Shown here in pieces: positions 41,801-56,537 of a DNA stretch of 64,000 bases (position 1 is the stretch's first letter; each line of letters begins with the position of its first letter). Source of the stretch: Plazaster borealis (Eukaryota; Echinodermata; Asteroidea; Forcipulatida; Labidiasteridae); NCBI GenBank assembly GCA_021014325.1, contig CM037469.1, positions 19,367,701 to 19,431,700 of the forward strand. Reading direction: 5' to 3'. Under the pieces are notes generated by a model. It was not told where the DNA came from. It searched no databases and saw nothing but the letters and a program-made list of their open reading frames with translations. A program made the translations under genes and the position numbers.

Positions 41801-44800
41801 ACTGTACTTCCAGTTACCAAACTGTAACTTCAGCTGACCACGGCAGGGGTCAACCACCATTGAGGCACTGAAGGTGTGATTAAGTGGACCGAGGTTCACA
41901 TCAAGGCAGCACTTTATTCCAAAACAGGACTCCAGGATGCCACAGTGTGCCATTGAGTCGAGGTTGCCAGGAAGCTGCATGTCTGGACAATCTGAAACAG
42001 GAAAAGCTCACATTATGTTTGTATAGTGCAATTTGTTACATTGCTGAAAGTGAACAACAACAATAAAAGTTCATTAATGTATTGACAATTTCCCTAACAG
42101 TAACCTCTGAACTGTCAACCTCTAACTGAGGAATTCTGCGTGGCTGAAAATCATCTTTCTTCGGTTAAGTCAGAACTAATTTGACAGCCATTTATAATGA
42201 GAAAATTCAAACACTTTCGAACTTTGGGGGTGCTCTGTGGTTATTGGGTTAATGCGAGTGGCTGCCAAAGGCACCCTTGCATTCCTGATTCTTTAACACG
42301 TTGCAGCCGCGTCCTTTGCAATTCAGTTTCTCAGCTGCTAGTAAGGGTGATAGCCTCCTAAATTATTTATTTATTTAAAATTAGGCCAAGTAAAATAAGA
42401 AACAAGTTTCTCGTCCCGCCCGCCTCCTTTTTGGCCGCCGCCTCCTTTGTTTAACTATTTAAACAATAAAAATAATAAATAAAAATAAATAAAAATAAAA
42501 ATCTTAAATCAGATTTTTTTAAAGATTTAAAGCTGAAATCAATTTTTTGGAATAAAACTGTGTGGCATCTCTGATATCCAATTAGATGGGCCAAAATAGC
42601 AGCTTCGCCTCAGTAATTCCCAACTTTCTCATTACAATATCCCAGGTGTGCAGTCCCTAGCTAGTTGAGGGCTAAAAGGGTGATTCTCCTGACTTAAAGA
42701 TCATCAGTGTTTTGGCACCAAACCAAGCTTGGCGTTCTTTTCAGAGCGGAGAGCAACTGTTGTCGAAGGTGATGGTGCTGCGATTCTGCATTGAAGGGTC
42801 TTACAACTCATTTGTTTTGTCATAAATTGCATCAGTATACTCAAATAGCACAATATCTGTGAATAAATATACCTTGGCCAACCATATTTAGCATGGTGGC
42901 CATCTTGGAAAAAAATAGCTAAAAATTGAAAAATAGTAAATAGTAGCGCCCTGCCTCCTCCTTTTTTTTAAAAGTCCGGACGAGAAACTCGTTTCTTATT
43001 TTACTTGGCCTTACTTCGGTATGACTGTATCCGTTTCGGGTTTACACACGGATCACCATTGAAGAAGTCGGGGTTGATGCCTAGTTTGTTTAAGAGTAAC
43101 CCAGTTGCTCCCTGTACGATTTGTCCGGACACTGTTTCTACGAAACCATCAACTGTGAACGAAGAAAAGAAATGTGTAATTTGTTAAGGTCTAAATGTCA
43201 GTGCTGTATTAAAAATAACAGTTATTATTCCTCAGCTGGAAAATATGATCAACTTGAACAAGACATCTTTCACGAACAATGCGGCGTTTGTGGCGTGTCG
43301 TGGCCGAGTGATCTAGTTCACCGAACCCAAGCTCTGGTGTTGTCAGCAGCAGAGTGTGGGTTCGAATCCCGGTCGTGACACCTGTGCCCTTGAGCAAGGC
43401 ACTTAACCATAATTGCTTCGAAAAAGTTGGGAAGGTAGTGCATTCTGCTCTACCAGCCAGTCTCCTAGTGGATGATACCCATGCCTACATCCTTATGGAC
43501 TGTGAAGGGGGTAACCCTGTTTCAGCCCCAGGAGTAGATGGCAACGTGCCCCTGGTGACATTATAAGTGTAGTCCTCACTTGAAGTGGCCGTCCGGCCTT
43601 GTGAGTTGGGCGATATCTCATTAAAAAAATGCTTTTTGGTCAATGGTTGTTAGATTGTGCAAGGTTCATAAATGACATAAGATACCCACTAAAGCAAACA
43701 AACGCTCTATTTTGAAATTAACTTAAATTGTCATATTGTAAGTGACTTTTGAGTGAAGTGAGTACAAACTGACCTGAGAAGGTATAATTGCTGAAATCTT
43801 GATTGCAAACAGGGATTGGTATGGTCTGCACAATATCGACATCAGTACAAAGTTCATCGGTGCAGTATTCTAGAGTCAGGTCTACTTGAAACTCCCTGGA
43901 CTCATCGAGTTTGTTGATGTAATATCTATAAGAGAATTGACAATAACTACGTAATAATTACGAGTGATGAAGGTTCTTTTAAGATAGATCGAATAACAAT
44001 AATCTAGAAAAAAACAACAATATAAAAACAATTTTGGTATTTACTCTCTTGTGTTTGTCCATAATTTCTGTCAGAGACACATGATGAGTCATTAAAACCA
44101 TGATGACCTTGTTTCTTTAAGAAACGTCTTTGAGAAACTTTATTAATTTCAGAACCATGCTTAATTGAATAATAATGTATGTTTAACGTGTCTGTAAAAT
44201 TCATGTACTGCAACATTTTTACTTTTAAAGGGAGTTCTTGAAAACTTACCTAAGATTCATTCCAGGAGCCACTGAAACGATAGTCTCTTCACCTATTTTA
44301 AAAATAAATTAATATGACAAAAACATGTTGTAACACATGACACCTTTTGAAAGCACAGTTGGCTTTAAAAGTACATGTACATCGAACGCACAGAGTAATA
44401 TTTTAGAAGCATTAAATATTGGAATCGGAAACAAATACAAAATCTGAAGCATGGCCATACTTTCATTGTCTTACCCCACTCATATGTAAAGACTGATCCA
44501 TGTAACATCCAAGTCTCCAGACCTAATGTGAAGGTGAGGTCACAGGGGTCAAACTTAAACCACGCTCTTGCCGAGACATCAGCTATCTTCAGATCCAAAT
44601 CGAGGCAACATCGAAGCTCTGTGCAGAATTCTCCCACAATGGAGCAGTTGCCCAGAATACCAGATGTACTGGAACAAACGTCTTTTTGGAGTAGAATATC
44701 ATGGAGGAATTTACAAAACTACACCGTCTTTTGCACACTCAGTTGTGGGCAGTGTTGTGAATAAACTGGTCAACACTAACCAGTTAGAAAACAAATCAGC

Positions 44801-47800
44801 CGAACAGCACTCGCGCAATGTTTCAACATTGCCGACCAGTACTTTTTTGGCCGACAGTGAAAAAAATAAAATAATCTGAAGATCCTTTCCTTTATTTAAT
44901 GTTAGCCCCAGACGCCCTCGCCCTGTCCCAGGAGAATGATTGACACTCATATTGAGATCCAATTACCTCTTATCTTAATCCTCTGCAGTTTGTTATACAT
45001 TGTTTCAATTGGAAATACACTTGCTTCACTCAAAAGACAATCGAAGCGTGCTTTGTCTTTGTGGTTTGATGACCTGGTTTTGTGACCCTTATGAGTGGAT
45101 ATAGTGTTCTATTAAACCTAAAAAGTGTGTTGACATATGCTAGCTTATAAGTTTGATTTGATTGGTGGACACAGTTCAACAGTAAAGTTGAAATCACAAG
45201 TTTCGTTTAACTGTTTTGGAAATAAACCTAGGTGCACAACATAAATAATTTTAAAACGAATATTTTTGTGTCCTTATTGTAACATGAACAGCCAGTCAGT
45301 GTGATTACATAAAAGTTCCTGAGACATCCAATGATTTTATGTTTTAGTTGGAACAATTTTCATGTGTACAACAAACTCTTCCTACTGACAGAGAAAACAT
45401 AAAATGACTTGAATTAAATCAAAGTATGGTTCAGGAGTCAATGTAACAACAATTCATGTGATGATCAAAAGAAAAGTACTTTTTAGGGTGTAAAATATTT
45501 TTTTTTTCCAAAAGGGGGCACTGCCCCATTAAGCCCCCGCTGGGTGTTGCAACCCCTGGTGACAACACTGCTTGTAGGGACTTGCTATTGTTGTTATCTT
45601 AATCCCTTTTTCTGAAGAAATCCCCTGTAGGGACCAAGTTGAACAAAGAAATACATTGCGGGGACCTTTCTTGCATGGTGCAAAAGTACCCACAGATTAT
45701 ATCATTAGAACTTACATTAACGTAGAAGTAAACAAGTGACCTAGTTTGGGAAAAATTGTGATCAACTCGTCTTGAAACCAAGCAACTGTTTCTATGCTAA
45801 AAGTGTATCTCATACAATTGTATTAGAACATTAATCCAAACGTACCTTTTCTATGATTAGAGCATGCCCTCCCCGATAAGAAGTTGCCTAGATTCAGGTG
45901 TCGTATTGCTGCATCGACAGCAAATTGTCCAATATTGCCCCCAAGATATCCAAGAAATCCTAAAACTGTGCCATCTCCTATGTAGAAAGACATTGTATTG
46001 AAACTTGATTTTTAGGATCTATAACGTTTGCAATAAACTTGAGAGATTAAATACAAACAAAAGTAAACAGTTCAGTACAACATCGTTTATAGCCAATGTG
46101 TTTATCAATGCTCTGACACATGGTGAACAATAACCACGTACCAGGAAGAGTAAATGCATCTTCGGTGTTGCAGAGCGGTATTGGAAGACGACTTCCTTCA
46201 AACACAGTCAAAGTGTTACATGCTCCATCCAAACAGAAGACCAGCTGTAAATTCAGCTCAAACTGCTTGTCTAAAGTTATCTTATCCACACGCCATCTAT
46301 AACAAAGACGAAGATTTGGGTTACAAAGAATGAAATGTTTGGGGAAAATAGAAATCGAAATGTCCTTCTGAAGCTATCAGCAAACAAGCCAAAAAATAAG
46401 TCCAAACTGAAAAATGGCGGCATTGTCTGTTGAGAACTTTTTGTTTTCCAAAGCAAGATTAATCTAGACCCAAGGGTTGACCAACTAAGCTGTGATTACA
46501 AATACCTGACAGTCAGCACGCTGTTAACAACTTCCTCCCTGTAGTCACCAAAAGGATAGTGGAATAAAGTGATGCTTTGCTCCCAGTTCTCAAAGCCGAT
46601 GGACAGGTTGAAGTTGCAGGGATCCAAGATGAGCCATGCATTGACTGTATGTGTTACGATCTTGAAGTCCATCTCCAGACAGCATTTAATGCCAAGACAG
46701 GAATCAGTGAGGGAACAGGAGAGGAAATCAGGAAGCTGTTTGAGGTCGACACCTGGACAACCTTCAGAATGAAAGTTAAGTATTAGTCTTAAGTAGCCTT
46801 TATTGTCACAATGAGGAGGAAGTTGACTGAAATTGTTTACCTTTCCAACCGAATTGAAAACTTAACAAATTCATCTGCGAATTCTCTATAACAACACATG
46901 AACATGTTCTAAAACACTTACTGCTTTTTAGGGTGCCTGGGATTCCTCTATCACACTGTTCGCTCTGGAGATATTGCTAATACAAGTAAAACAAGAAATT
47001 GTTCAATTGGTTATTATTAAATGTTTTACTCCCCAATTGGTAGGCAACAACTTCTTGAGGCTGCGCCTCAAATTGTAGGGGCTCATGAACAAAAGTTTGG
47101 ATTTACGACAACTTGTTAAATTCATTAAAACATTGAATTTGTTCAGCTTTCACGAGTAATAAATAACAATTTCACTTAACAGATTTCCAACGTCAAAATG
47201 GAGGGGGTGAATTCGAAATGCATCTGACGTTAATGTCATCAGGACACAGCAGTGCTGTATTGATTAGAGCAAGAACTTTCTTTGCTTTTTTCTTCCACCA
47301 ATTTACATCATGGAATTGGGAGAAGTCACTATCAAACGATATGAACTTATATAAGTGTTCTTACATTCAATCCATATTTCTCCAGAACTAGGTCAATTGC
47401 TGAATCTCCGATACGACCTCCGAGTTCCCTGATAAATCCAGCTACCGTACCATCGCCTGGCAGGGTGAATGTAATAGCGTTGATATTGCAGATGGGTATT
47501 GGGACCCAGACATGATCCAGGATGGATGTTGTCACGCATGTGTTGTCAATGCACAGTTCAACATCGAGTGCCACAGAAATTACCTTCTTCTCCGTCAGCT
47601 TATCAACTGAATACCTACAAATCAAAATAACACATACACTTAATGATGGTAACTAAGTGTCATGAGAAGTATTTAATGACACTGAAAGTTACTTACTTTG
47701 ATATTAATTAAAATCATAATAGTGACAGGCTCTTGTATGAAATCTCAAAATGTCATAGCCCACCTTAACGTCACATCATCACCGATTGTTACACGTTTCA

Positions 47801-50800
47801 CCTGCCCCCAAGTGTAACTGAACAGAGTAAAGTTACGCTCCCAGTTTTCAAACTCCACATGAAGCTGGAAGTTACAGGGGTCCACTTTGATACTAGCATG
47901 GAGCATGAGTGTGGTAATGACGAAGTTCAGATTGACACAGCATTGGATGCCAAGACAATGATCATCGATTGAACACTGGATGGTGTTTGCCACGGTGGGG
48001 AGGGAGATCATTGGGCATTCTGAAATTGAAGGGAGGGCACAGAAAATAAGGGAAAAAAATAATTTTGTTCAAGAAGGGAATCTGAAAAAGCAAAAACAAA
48101 CAGTTTTGATTGTTTGTTTGTAAACTGAACCAAGATAAACTTAACGATAGAAAATACAAAACAATACTTCACTTGTATCCGTTGCCACATCTGCTGGTAA
48201 TTCACACGATCTCCCCCTTAAAACATCCTGGAAAAAACAAATGAAAAACCCTGCATATGAAAAACAAAATTCATAAAAGCAGCACACACTACCTTTGAGT
48301 AGTCACTGACAGTTTGCTTTCGTCTTTGCCGTTTTTTCATCTTAGATGGTTTTAAGTTTGATTTGATGACATGGTGAAACAAGATTCTGTCTTAACTTAC
48401 TTGTAAATTCAATTTTCTCAAAACCAAGTCAATTGCAGATTGTCCCACAGTGTCTCCAAGCTCCTCCAGGAATCCCCGTACAGAGCCGTCACCAGGTAGA
48501 GCCAAGGAGAAGTTGCTGTTACAGATGGGAATGGGGACTCTCTTTTCCTCCATGAGGGGGAAGTCCGTAGTCTCGTCGTCAACTTTGAGAGAGATTGCAA
48601 GATCAATCTCGTACTCCTTTGAAGCATCCAGTTTGTCAATGGAAAATCTGATGTCAGAGGAGTATTGAGTAAACATGAGTGAGCATCTATCACACATCGT
48701 TTCTTGAAGGAAATACAAAATAAAGCAAACTGTTTTTGTAAGCACGCCGCCAACATAAGTAACTATCAAATACTAGTATCCGCACTTTGTGTGACCAAAC
48801 ATACTTCCAACAACAAACATGTGAAAGTATAATCTCAATCGGTCATCGGAGTCGCGAACAAATATGGAAAAACCCCATTGCTTTTTTCTATCTAAAAAAC
48901 TAGCAGTATGTTTTTCAAAATCACCATTGTTTCAAGGCTATTGTTTCTAAGACAAATATTATATTGATAAGCAAAAAAGAGAAGACCTTGAGAAGATATT
49001 TGATACACTCGTATTAACAAACTTACTCGACACTTATCGCTTGTCCGATAGGGAATGTTTCCATTTTTCCCCACTCATGCGAAAACAACGACATGTTGAA
49101 GTACCACATTCCAACTCCAACAGAGATTTTGTAGTCACAAGGGTCGATCTCGAGCCAAGCTTTAGAGCTGAGCTGGGTAACTTTTAGGTCCAAATTGAGA
49201 CAGCAGTGCAAGCTTGTGCAGTGGTTGTTTATATGGCAGGAAAACGTGGGTAGGCCTGTTGAAAATTGAACTGGACAACCTATTGATTTAGAGAAGCAGA
49301 ACAGAGTATTATTGCTTCATTGACAAGGATGACTCAAAATCTTGGTTAAGATCTGTCCTAAAGGGTTCCGGGATTTAACAGGCCATAGTTGTTCATTTTA
49401 GGATCAAACATTAAAACTTACCTTCATCAATAACTGCTGGAGGAAGACTACACGAATCCATTGATAAGAAATTCTATAAAAAGAAATAAGTTTTATTAAA
49501 AATGTCTTTTTTTCTGTGCAGTTGTAATGTTGGCCGTTGAAATCTAAAGAGTAAAATGTTTTGTTTTTTAAATGTCTCTTGGCCCTTTACAAAGTTCTGG
49601 TTGTAGACACTGGTTATAGTCACCTTCAGCCCCAAACTGTCAAGCACCAAATATACAGCTGCATCAGTTATGACGCCTGCCAAGGTGTCCAGGTACCCAG
49701 CGATTGAACCATCACCTGGCAGGGAGAAGGTAGCATTTGGGTTACAGATCGGGATCGGCACATGGGCTCCCTGTAACAAGTTGATCGGTGTGCAGGTACC
49801 ATCTATGCACAGGGACACCGAGAGATCGATCAGGAATTCCTTCTGCGCAGACAACTTGTCAACTGTGAACCTGGTCACGAGGAAAATGAAACAAAGATGT
49901 CAAAGTGGGAGAGCAAATTTTGAAAGGTTGACCGATCTTCCAGATTTTAGACAGTCGGCTTCTGGCAGGGCAGCCTTCACTCAGAGTCCCCCGCTTGGCT
50001 TATTTTCTAGACAAGGTTATTTTATCGAAAAAGTTTCCACATTATGATGAGTATTATCAGTTTCTGTTTCCAAGGATCTCTACACACGATTATTTACAAG
50101 TTTATAAGATGTCTTATATTTTTAATGGCAGATATAATTTTGACGGTTTTGACAACTCATGAGTTCATGAATTTTATTTAAACTCGTAAGGAGGGAGTTT
50201 TTCCTCTATATAAAATGTGTGTTTCAAGTACTGCGTAAGAATAAATGTTGTGAATGTGGTCTTTGATAATTATAAGTTATCCGTTTTATGAATTATAATA
50301 CAACTCTAAAATTAGGTAGTGTTGACTTACACTATATGGACAGCATCACTGATGTCCACTGTTCTTTCCACACCCCAGTCATACTCAAGGAGAGTCAAGT
50401 TTTTAGACCAAGAGCCAAAACCAACATACAGCTTGAATTCACAAGGGTCAAGAACGGCAAATGCTGTGGTAGATAGTCGAGTGAAGACGAGGTCCAAGGA
50501 GGTACAACAATGCATACCAAGACACTGGTCGTCAACAGTGCAGGTCAGTACGTTCGTTGAATGTGGTTTGTTCATAAGTGGGCATTCTATTTGATTGAAC
50601 ATTAAACAGTTTATTAGAAGGAATAGTTTGTATATCCGAAGAAAATATTGCAATGTTTTCTTTACACAAACTTGCAATATAGTGAATTAAACATTAAGGC
50701 TACTGATAGGCCTACATACATGTCCACTTACGAAAACAAAGAGAACATTGTATAAATTAAATCATACCATTTAATATATCAAAGTTATGAAGGAAAAAAA

Positions 50801-53800
50801 AAAAGTTAATTTAAGAACAGATCTCTCGGCATGTTTGAAATGATGGCTTAGAAAACTCATGATGAACAGATACAAATCTATGTAATTTCCTGATAAAGAA
50901 GAAAAATAACCTACTGTTCTCTGCTGGAGCAAGTATCGTCAGGTCACAGTGCTGGTTACTGGCAAATTCCTGAAGAATAAACAGATTTGTCAAACCAAAA
51001 CGAAGAATATTCGTGACAATGTCCGGATTATACAGATACGCTGTTAAAGAATGGTCTAGAGTTAGTTTAGTTTACTAACCTCAATTCCAAGTTTTCGTAG
51101 ACCAGCCTGGATCGCTAAATCGCCGATGTTGCCACCGAGGTCCCTTGCTAGTGTTGCAAAGCTTCCATCACCAGGAAGCTCAAAGGAGGCATTGGGATTA
51201 CAGAATGGGATGGGGATGATTGCATCATTGAGGGTCGGGGTTGGGGTGCATTCACCATCCACGCAGAAGGTCATGTCTAAGTTGATCTTGAAGGATTCCT
51301 CGACCTTGTCAATGGTTAGACTGTGAGGAATTTGAAGACGTTCGATTATACAAATATAAAGTTTTATTAAAAATGAAGTGAAAACTCCTTATCTTTTGCA
51401 GTGCCTTGAACAACCATCTTTATCTTTATTCAATTTAGCCACGTAATTTTTAAATTATAGTGACGATATAACTACACTTAAGAGAAAATACGGTAACATT
51501 ATGTCCTTCACTCCAACAAATTCCATTTGTAATAAAATGAAGACTAATTTTGGGATGAATAAAGAAAACTAGACTAGAGCGTGACTTCAACTTGCGCCCG
51601 GTACTCTACCAACTGAGCTTTCTTTATCCTATTTTGGTTAAATCTTTGTTTGGGGTGGCAGTCAGAAGCCATTCAACCTGTAACTGCCGTATAACCAGAG
51701 ATCACACTGACTGGGCAACTTTTAAATAGAGACTTATGTATGAAATATGAACGCACAAGAGGATACGATACCTTTGATATTTCTTCACTGTTACCTTAAT
51801 GACATGGCATTGCCAATGGTGACCTTTTCCTTATGACCCCATTGATAAGAGAGGATTTGTAGTTCTTTACTCCAGCTTCCCAGTCCCAGTGACAACTGAT
51901 AGTTACAAGAATCAAAGATGAAGGAGACATTGGTGCTGATTGGGGTGAGTCCTGGGATTGGAAGCTCCAAACAGCAATCGAACCCCAGACACTTCTCTGG
52001 AAGAGTGCAGATGAGGTTTTTTGGTAGATGTGGAAGTCTGACATCTCTAGGACAAACTGCAGAAAGGTAATAGATGTGATGAGGTTAGGTAAGTAATTAT
52101 TGTTAGAAGATATCCATCATTGGCCACTTTCGGTGCGAGTTTCTGTCAAAAAACAAACCATGTGAAAATAATCAAAAGATCTGATGTTATTTTAGTTATT
52201 AAAAAACCAGGCGTGAAGCCAATGCGACAAGAAATATTGATTCACAAAACAGATTTATAAAAATGGGTATTCACATTGTCCACATTACATCAAACAACAA
52301 CATTACAGCAGTTTGCCGTCTCAGCAAAACATTTTTCTCTGATTTTGAATCCTTTTCCTGACATAAACCTTTGTACACGGGCCCCCACTTTCACCTCCAC
52401 ATTAACCTACCTCTATGCCATCCATTCTGTGTGACCTGCGGTCGAACACAAGGCTCTTGACTGATGAATTTCTACAAAAGACACACCATCAATTACGTAA
52501 ATCAAATGTTTGAAACTTAACTAAAATAAAATTTGAGAATTAACTAATAGGAGGATGGAGAGGAGGGCTGAAACTCATAAGAACACACGACAAGGAAAAA
52601 GGAGAAGGCAAGGTGCAGCAAACGTACTTTGTATTCTTAAATTCATTCTCACAGTTACAGAAATTAGAGATTATAAAACCTCTTTTACTTTCTAAAATGT
52701 CCCCTTCTACCTTTCAGTCTGGTTTACTTACTGACAATCCAAGAGCAGTGAGTACCGCCTCTATAGTTGACTCAGCGGCATTCTGTCCCACCATCTGCAG
52801 GAAGCCTGACACAGTCCCGTCACCTGTGTAATACAGTTTACAGTTGATATCTCTGTTTGTATCGTAAAACCCAGGACTAAATCACATGGAGCTGCTTATA
52901 AGCACCGACAAAATGATCTTAAGATGGAAAATAGTGTCTTTGCTCAGCAATTGAATTCAATGATGAAACATCCTCATCTGATCTAAGAAATTGAGATATT
53001 CATGTTCTTAGCGCAAAGAGATTTAGAACGCAACAACAACAATTGTAAAAAAAACAAACCTGTGTAAACAAACTTGTTGTTTTCGGTTAGTGTTGTGTTT
53101 CTGACTTCCTCTTTTTGTATAACAATTGGAAATATCAACAATGCTTGAGCGTAACGTGAAAAACCACCTCATCTTGTCCCTCCAGGTTTAAAGGGGGCTG
53201 TGTCATGATCAAAGCAGAGGGCGTGCGCCTGCAGTATTAAGTAGGTGATAATTCATTAGTTAATGTACAGCCACAGGCCTGCTTTGATCATGACGACCAA
53301 GCCCCTTTGATCTGTCGTACAAGCTGAAACATAATCTAATGTCATTGTTCCGTGCCAACGTTAGAGTCGTCCCAACTATAGTTGGGACCAGTCTGATGTT
53401 CATCACAAATTTTCACAAACTCTACAGAAACCTTGGCATCTCTCCTATGTAATTATTGCATACCTGGAAGGGCAAATGTTGCGTTCTCGTTGCATAATGG
53501 AATTGGTACCCGTGTTGCTTTCAAGATGTCAATAGAGGGCGCGGTATCGCAATCAGAATCGGGGAGACAAAGAGACAGCGACAGGTCCAAGACAAATACC
53601 TTGTCTTCAGTCAACTTGTTGATGGTGTAGATCAAGGTTAAGGCCTTGCCGATCTTTAGTTCCTCTTGGGTGCCTGATAATAATAAACGGAAATTATACT
53701 TTGTTTCCAACCCAATCAACTAAGTTTCGAGATGGCATTATATGGGACAACTTTATTAATGAAAAACCAAGTTCTCAGAATTACCAGTTGGAATACCTAA

Positions 53801-56490
53801 GTCCAAATACCAACTATGTTATTTTCATTCTAATAACCCTATGCAGGGTCAATTGATAATATTTTTCGTTGTGGTTTTCCTGATCATTCTAACCTTGTCA
53901 AAACTGAAGTCTGTATGCACCGCAATCAACTTCGCACAATTCCTGCTGAAGAAAAACACTGATATAATAACATTGTCCAGCCACAAAATACTCACCCCAG
54001 TGGTAGTCAAATATAGTGAAGGTCATCGACCACTTTCCAAAGCCCATGGATAAGGTAAACTCGCATGGATCAAGTACCAGCCACACATTACTTGATAACA
54101 CGGTGATTTGAAGATCAAGATCAACACAGCAACGCACACCTAGGCAGCGATCGGAAAGGTCACAGGTCAATGTGCTTGGAAGACGAGGGAGACTAACTTC
54201 AGTGCACACTAGAAAAACAAAGAGGGAAACAAGTTTTAAAAAACAAAACAAAATATTAAACATCGAATTTTTTTTTTAATGTTTCAATACGTTGTATTCT
54301 TCCCTACTACAAAAGGAAACTGCGAAATAACTCATGAAATAGAGAAAAAAACCAGCAAAGAATCATAATAAAAAATAATAATAATTGAAGTAAATTATTT
54401 TTTTTGTAAATGTAGAAAGTTGGTACATTGTGTTTTAATCCTGTAATGGACAACTTGATATTTTGTTCATACCATCCTGAGTTGTGGAGACACAGGGTCC
54501 ATCGTTAATCTTATCTCTTAGACCAATAAACTCTAGAAGAATGTTGATGGCTTGCTGACCGGCATTTCGACCAACTTCACTGATAAAATCAGTCAAACTA
54601 TTCTTCCCTGTGTATCAGAAGAAACATAATAGTAAATAATTTATAAAGCACCGTACTATTTAAATCTGATAAATTTGTCAATGTGGGCTCAATATTACTT
54701 TAGGAAGGAAAGCTTATGAATACTGTTCAACTATTCCATTTTTGACTAGTCTGGTTATTCTATTATAAAAATTTCCCCCCGTTTTTTTATTGCTATTATT
54801 TTTCTTTTAATCATCCTTAATAATGTATGTGGATTTTACTGTTTCATTATTTTTCTAACACTTTATTATTTTGTTAAATCCTTTAGTTAATGTGAACCTG
54901 TTATAAGAAGGGAACCCACACCAATGATGTCACGATCAAAGTTCTTATACCTGGCAGAGAAAGTGAAAAGTTGGAGTTGCAGAATGGAATCGGCACCATG
55001 TAGTCCTGAATGATGTCAATGTCAAAGATACACTCATCCCCGTTGATGGGGCAAACCGATGCTCCGAAGTCAATCTGGAACTGCGTCTCATCATCCAGTT
55101 TATCGATCGTGTAACTCAGTGTAAATGGTCCGATCTTCTGTTGCTTCACATTGCCTTAAAGCAAACATAACACAATATCACTTTAGATTAACACATTTTC
55201 CATTGATAAACTTTGAAAGGTTAAATCTCGGATGGCTCAACCTCTTGGTGGCTCACTTTTTTGCCTCTGGCATGACAGCGTATAACTTAAGAATAACTAT
55301 ATGCTAAGACCCAGTGGGCAAGTTTACACACAAAGTAATTTATGTTATCCTCAATAAAACGCCAATGCTCTTCGTAATGAAAAATAATGGTTACACTTGC
55401 TCCAATTCTAAACATTTCCTCAAACACTCACCCCACTCGTAACTCAACAACAACTTCGTGTACCGCAAATGCTGAAAGGCAATTGTAATCGTGAAATCAC
55501 AAGCATCGACTTCAATAAATGCTTCGAAAGAACGGCGGAACTTAAACCTGTGGATGTTGAGTTCAAGACAACAATCAAGACGAAGGCAGTTCTCACTGAG
55601 TGAGCAGTAAGCAATCTTGGCAACATCCTCGGAGAATGCTGGTAATATAAATGTTCCGCAACCTGCATGGAGACGAAGTTAAATGAAAAACAAAAGAGTC
55701 TTGAATTTAGTCATCAGCGACTTCTACCATCTGGCCTACTCACTTAACTAGTTCTCGCATGTTTCAAAGTCATTATCAAAAAGAGTTATTTTCCCCTTTG
55801 TGAAAGGTTGCACTTTTTTCAAACTTACTCCGTTCATCCTCAGAGAGCCTAATTTCTTGATCATGTCTACTTCCTGTTGTTGCAAGATCCCTGTCTACGA
55901 GTGCACCGATGAGCCGAGAGTCGCTTAAACTGGCTGGTGTCGGACAAGGCTCTTTTCCATCCAGAAGCTCCTGTTTTTAAAAGTGGGAGATGAGAGATGC
56001 AACCAATGTTTGTCATTCAAACTTTGTAAGTTTTATTATTATTATTATTATTATTTATTCAGCCATTTCAACAATACATGACAATACAAAATACTTCCAG
56101 ATGGGCTAGGAGAAACAAAAGCAAAATAATTACTGTGGTCCATAGACCTGCCTCCCTACATCTGGTTGTAATACAAGCAATAAAACGAGTAATAACATGT
56201 GTATAAAACAATTTATGTACAAAAAGATAGGAAAGTTAACTATATATAAATTATGTCTATGTACATCAAAAGTTGGCAATTAAAACAAATAATAATATAA
56301 AACATGGACTATGTGAGAGTAAAACCAGTTTAGGAGTGTAAAATTTGAGAAAGTTTGCACAGTGTAAACAACAAAATAACAAACAAAAAACAGAAAAATT
56401 CCTAAACACTTAAATAATGTAAAGAATATCCAGGATATGTAGAATGCAAATTAAATTTAATTGACCAAATCTATAAAGAAAAAAGAAAAA

Positions 56491-56537
<47 letters not shown>

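Noticed and set aside
44711..44879. Open frames on both strands at the edge of module 9
   Set aside because: They lie partly in the hAT-like element or are shadows of exon 33.
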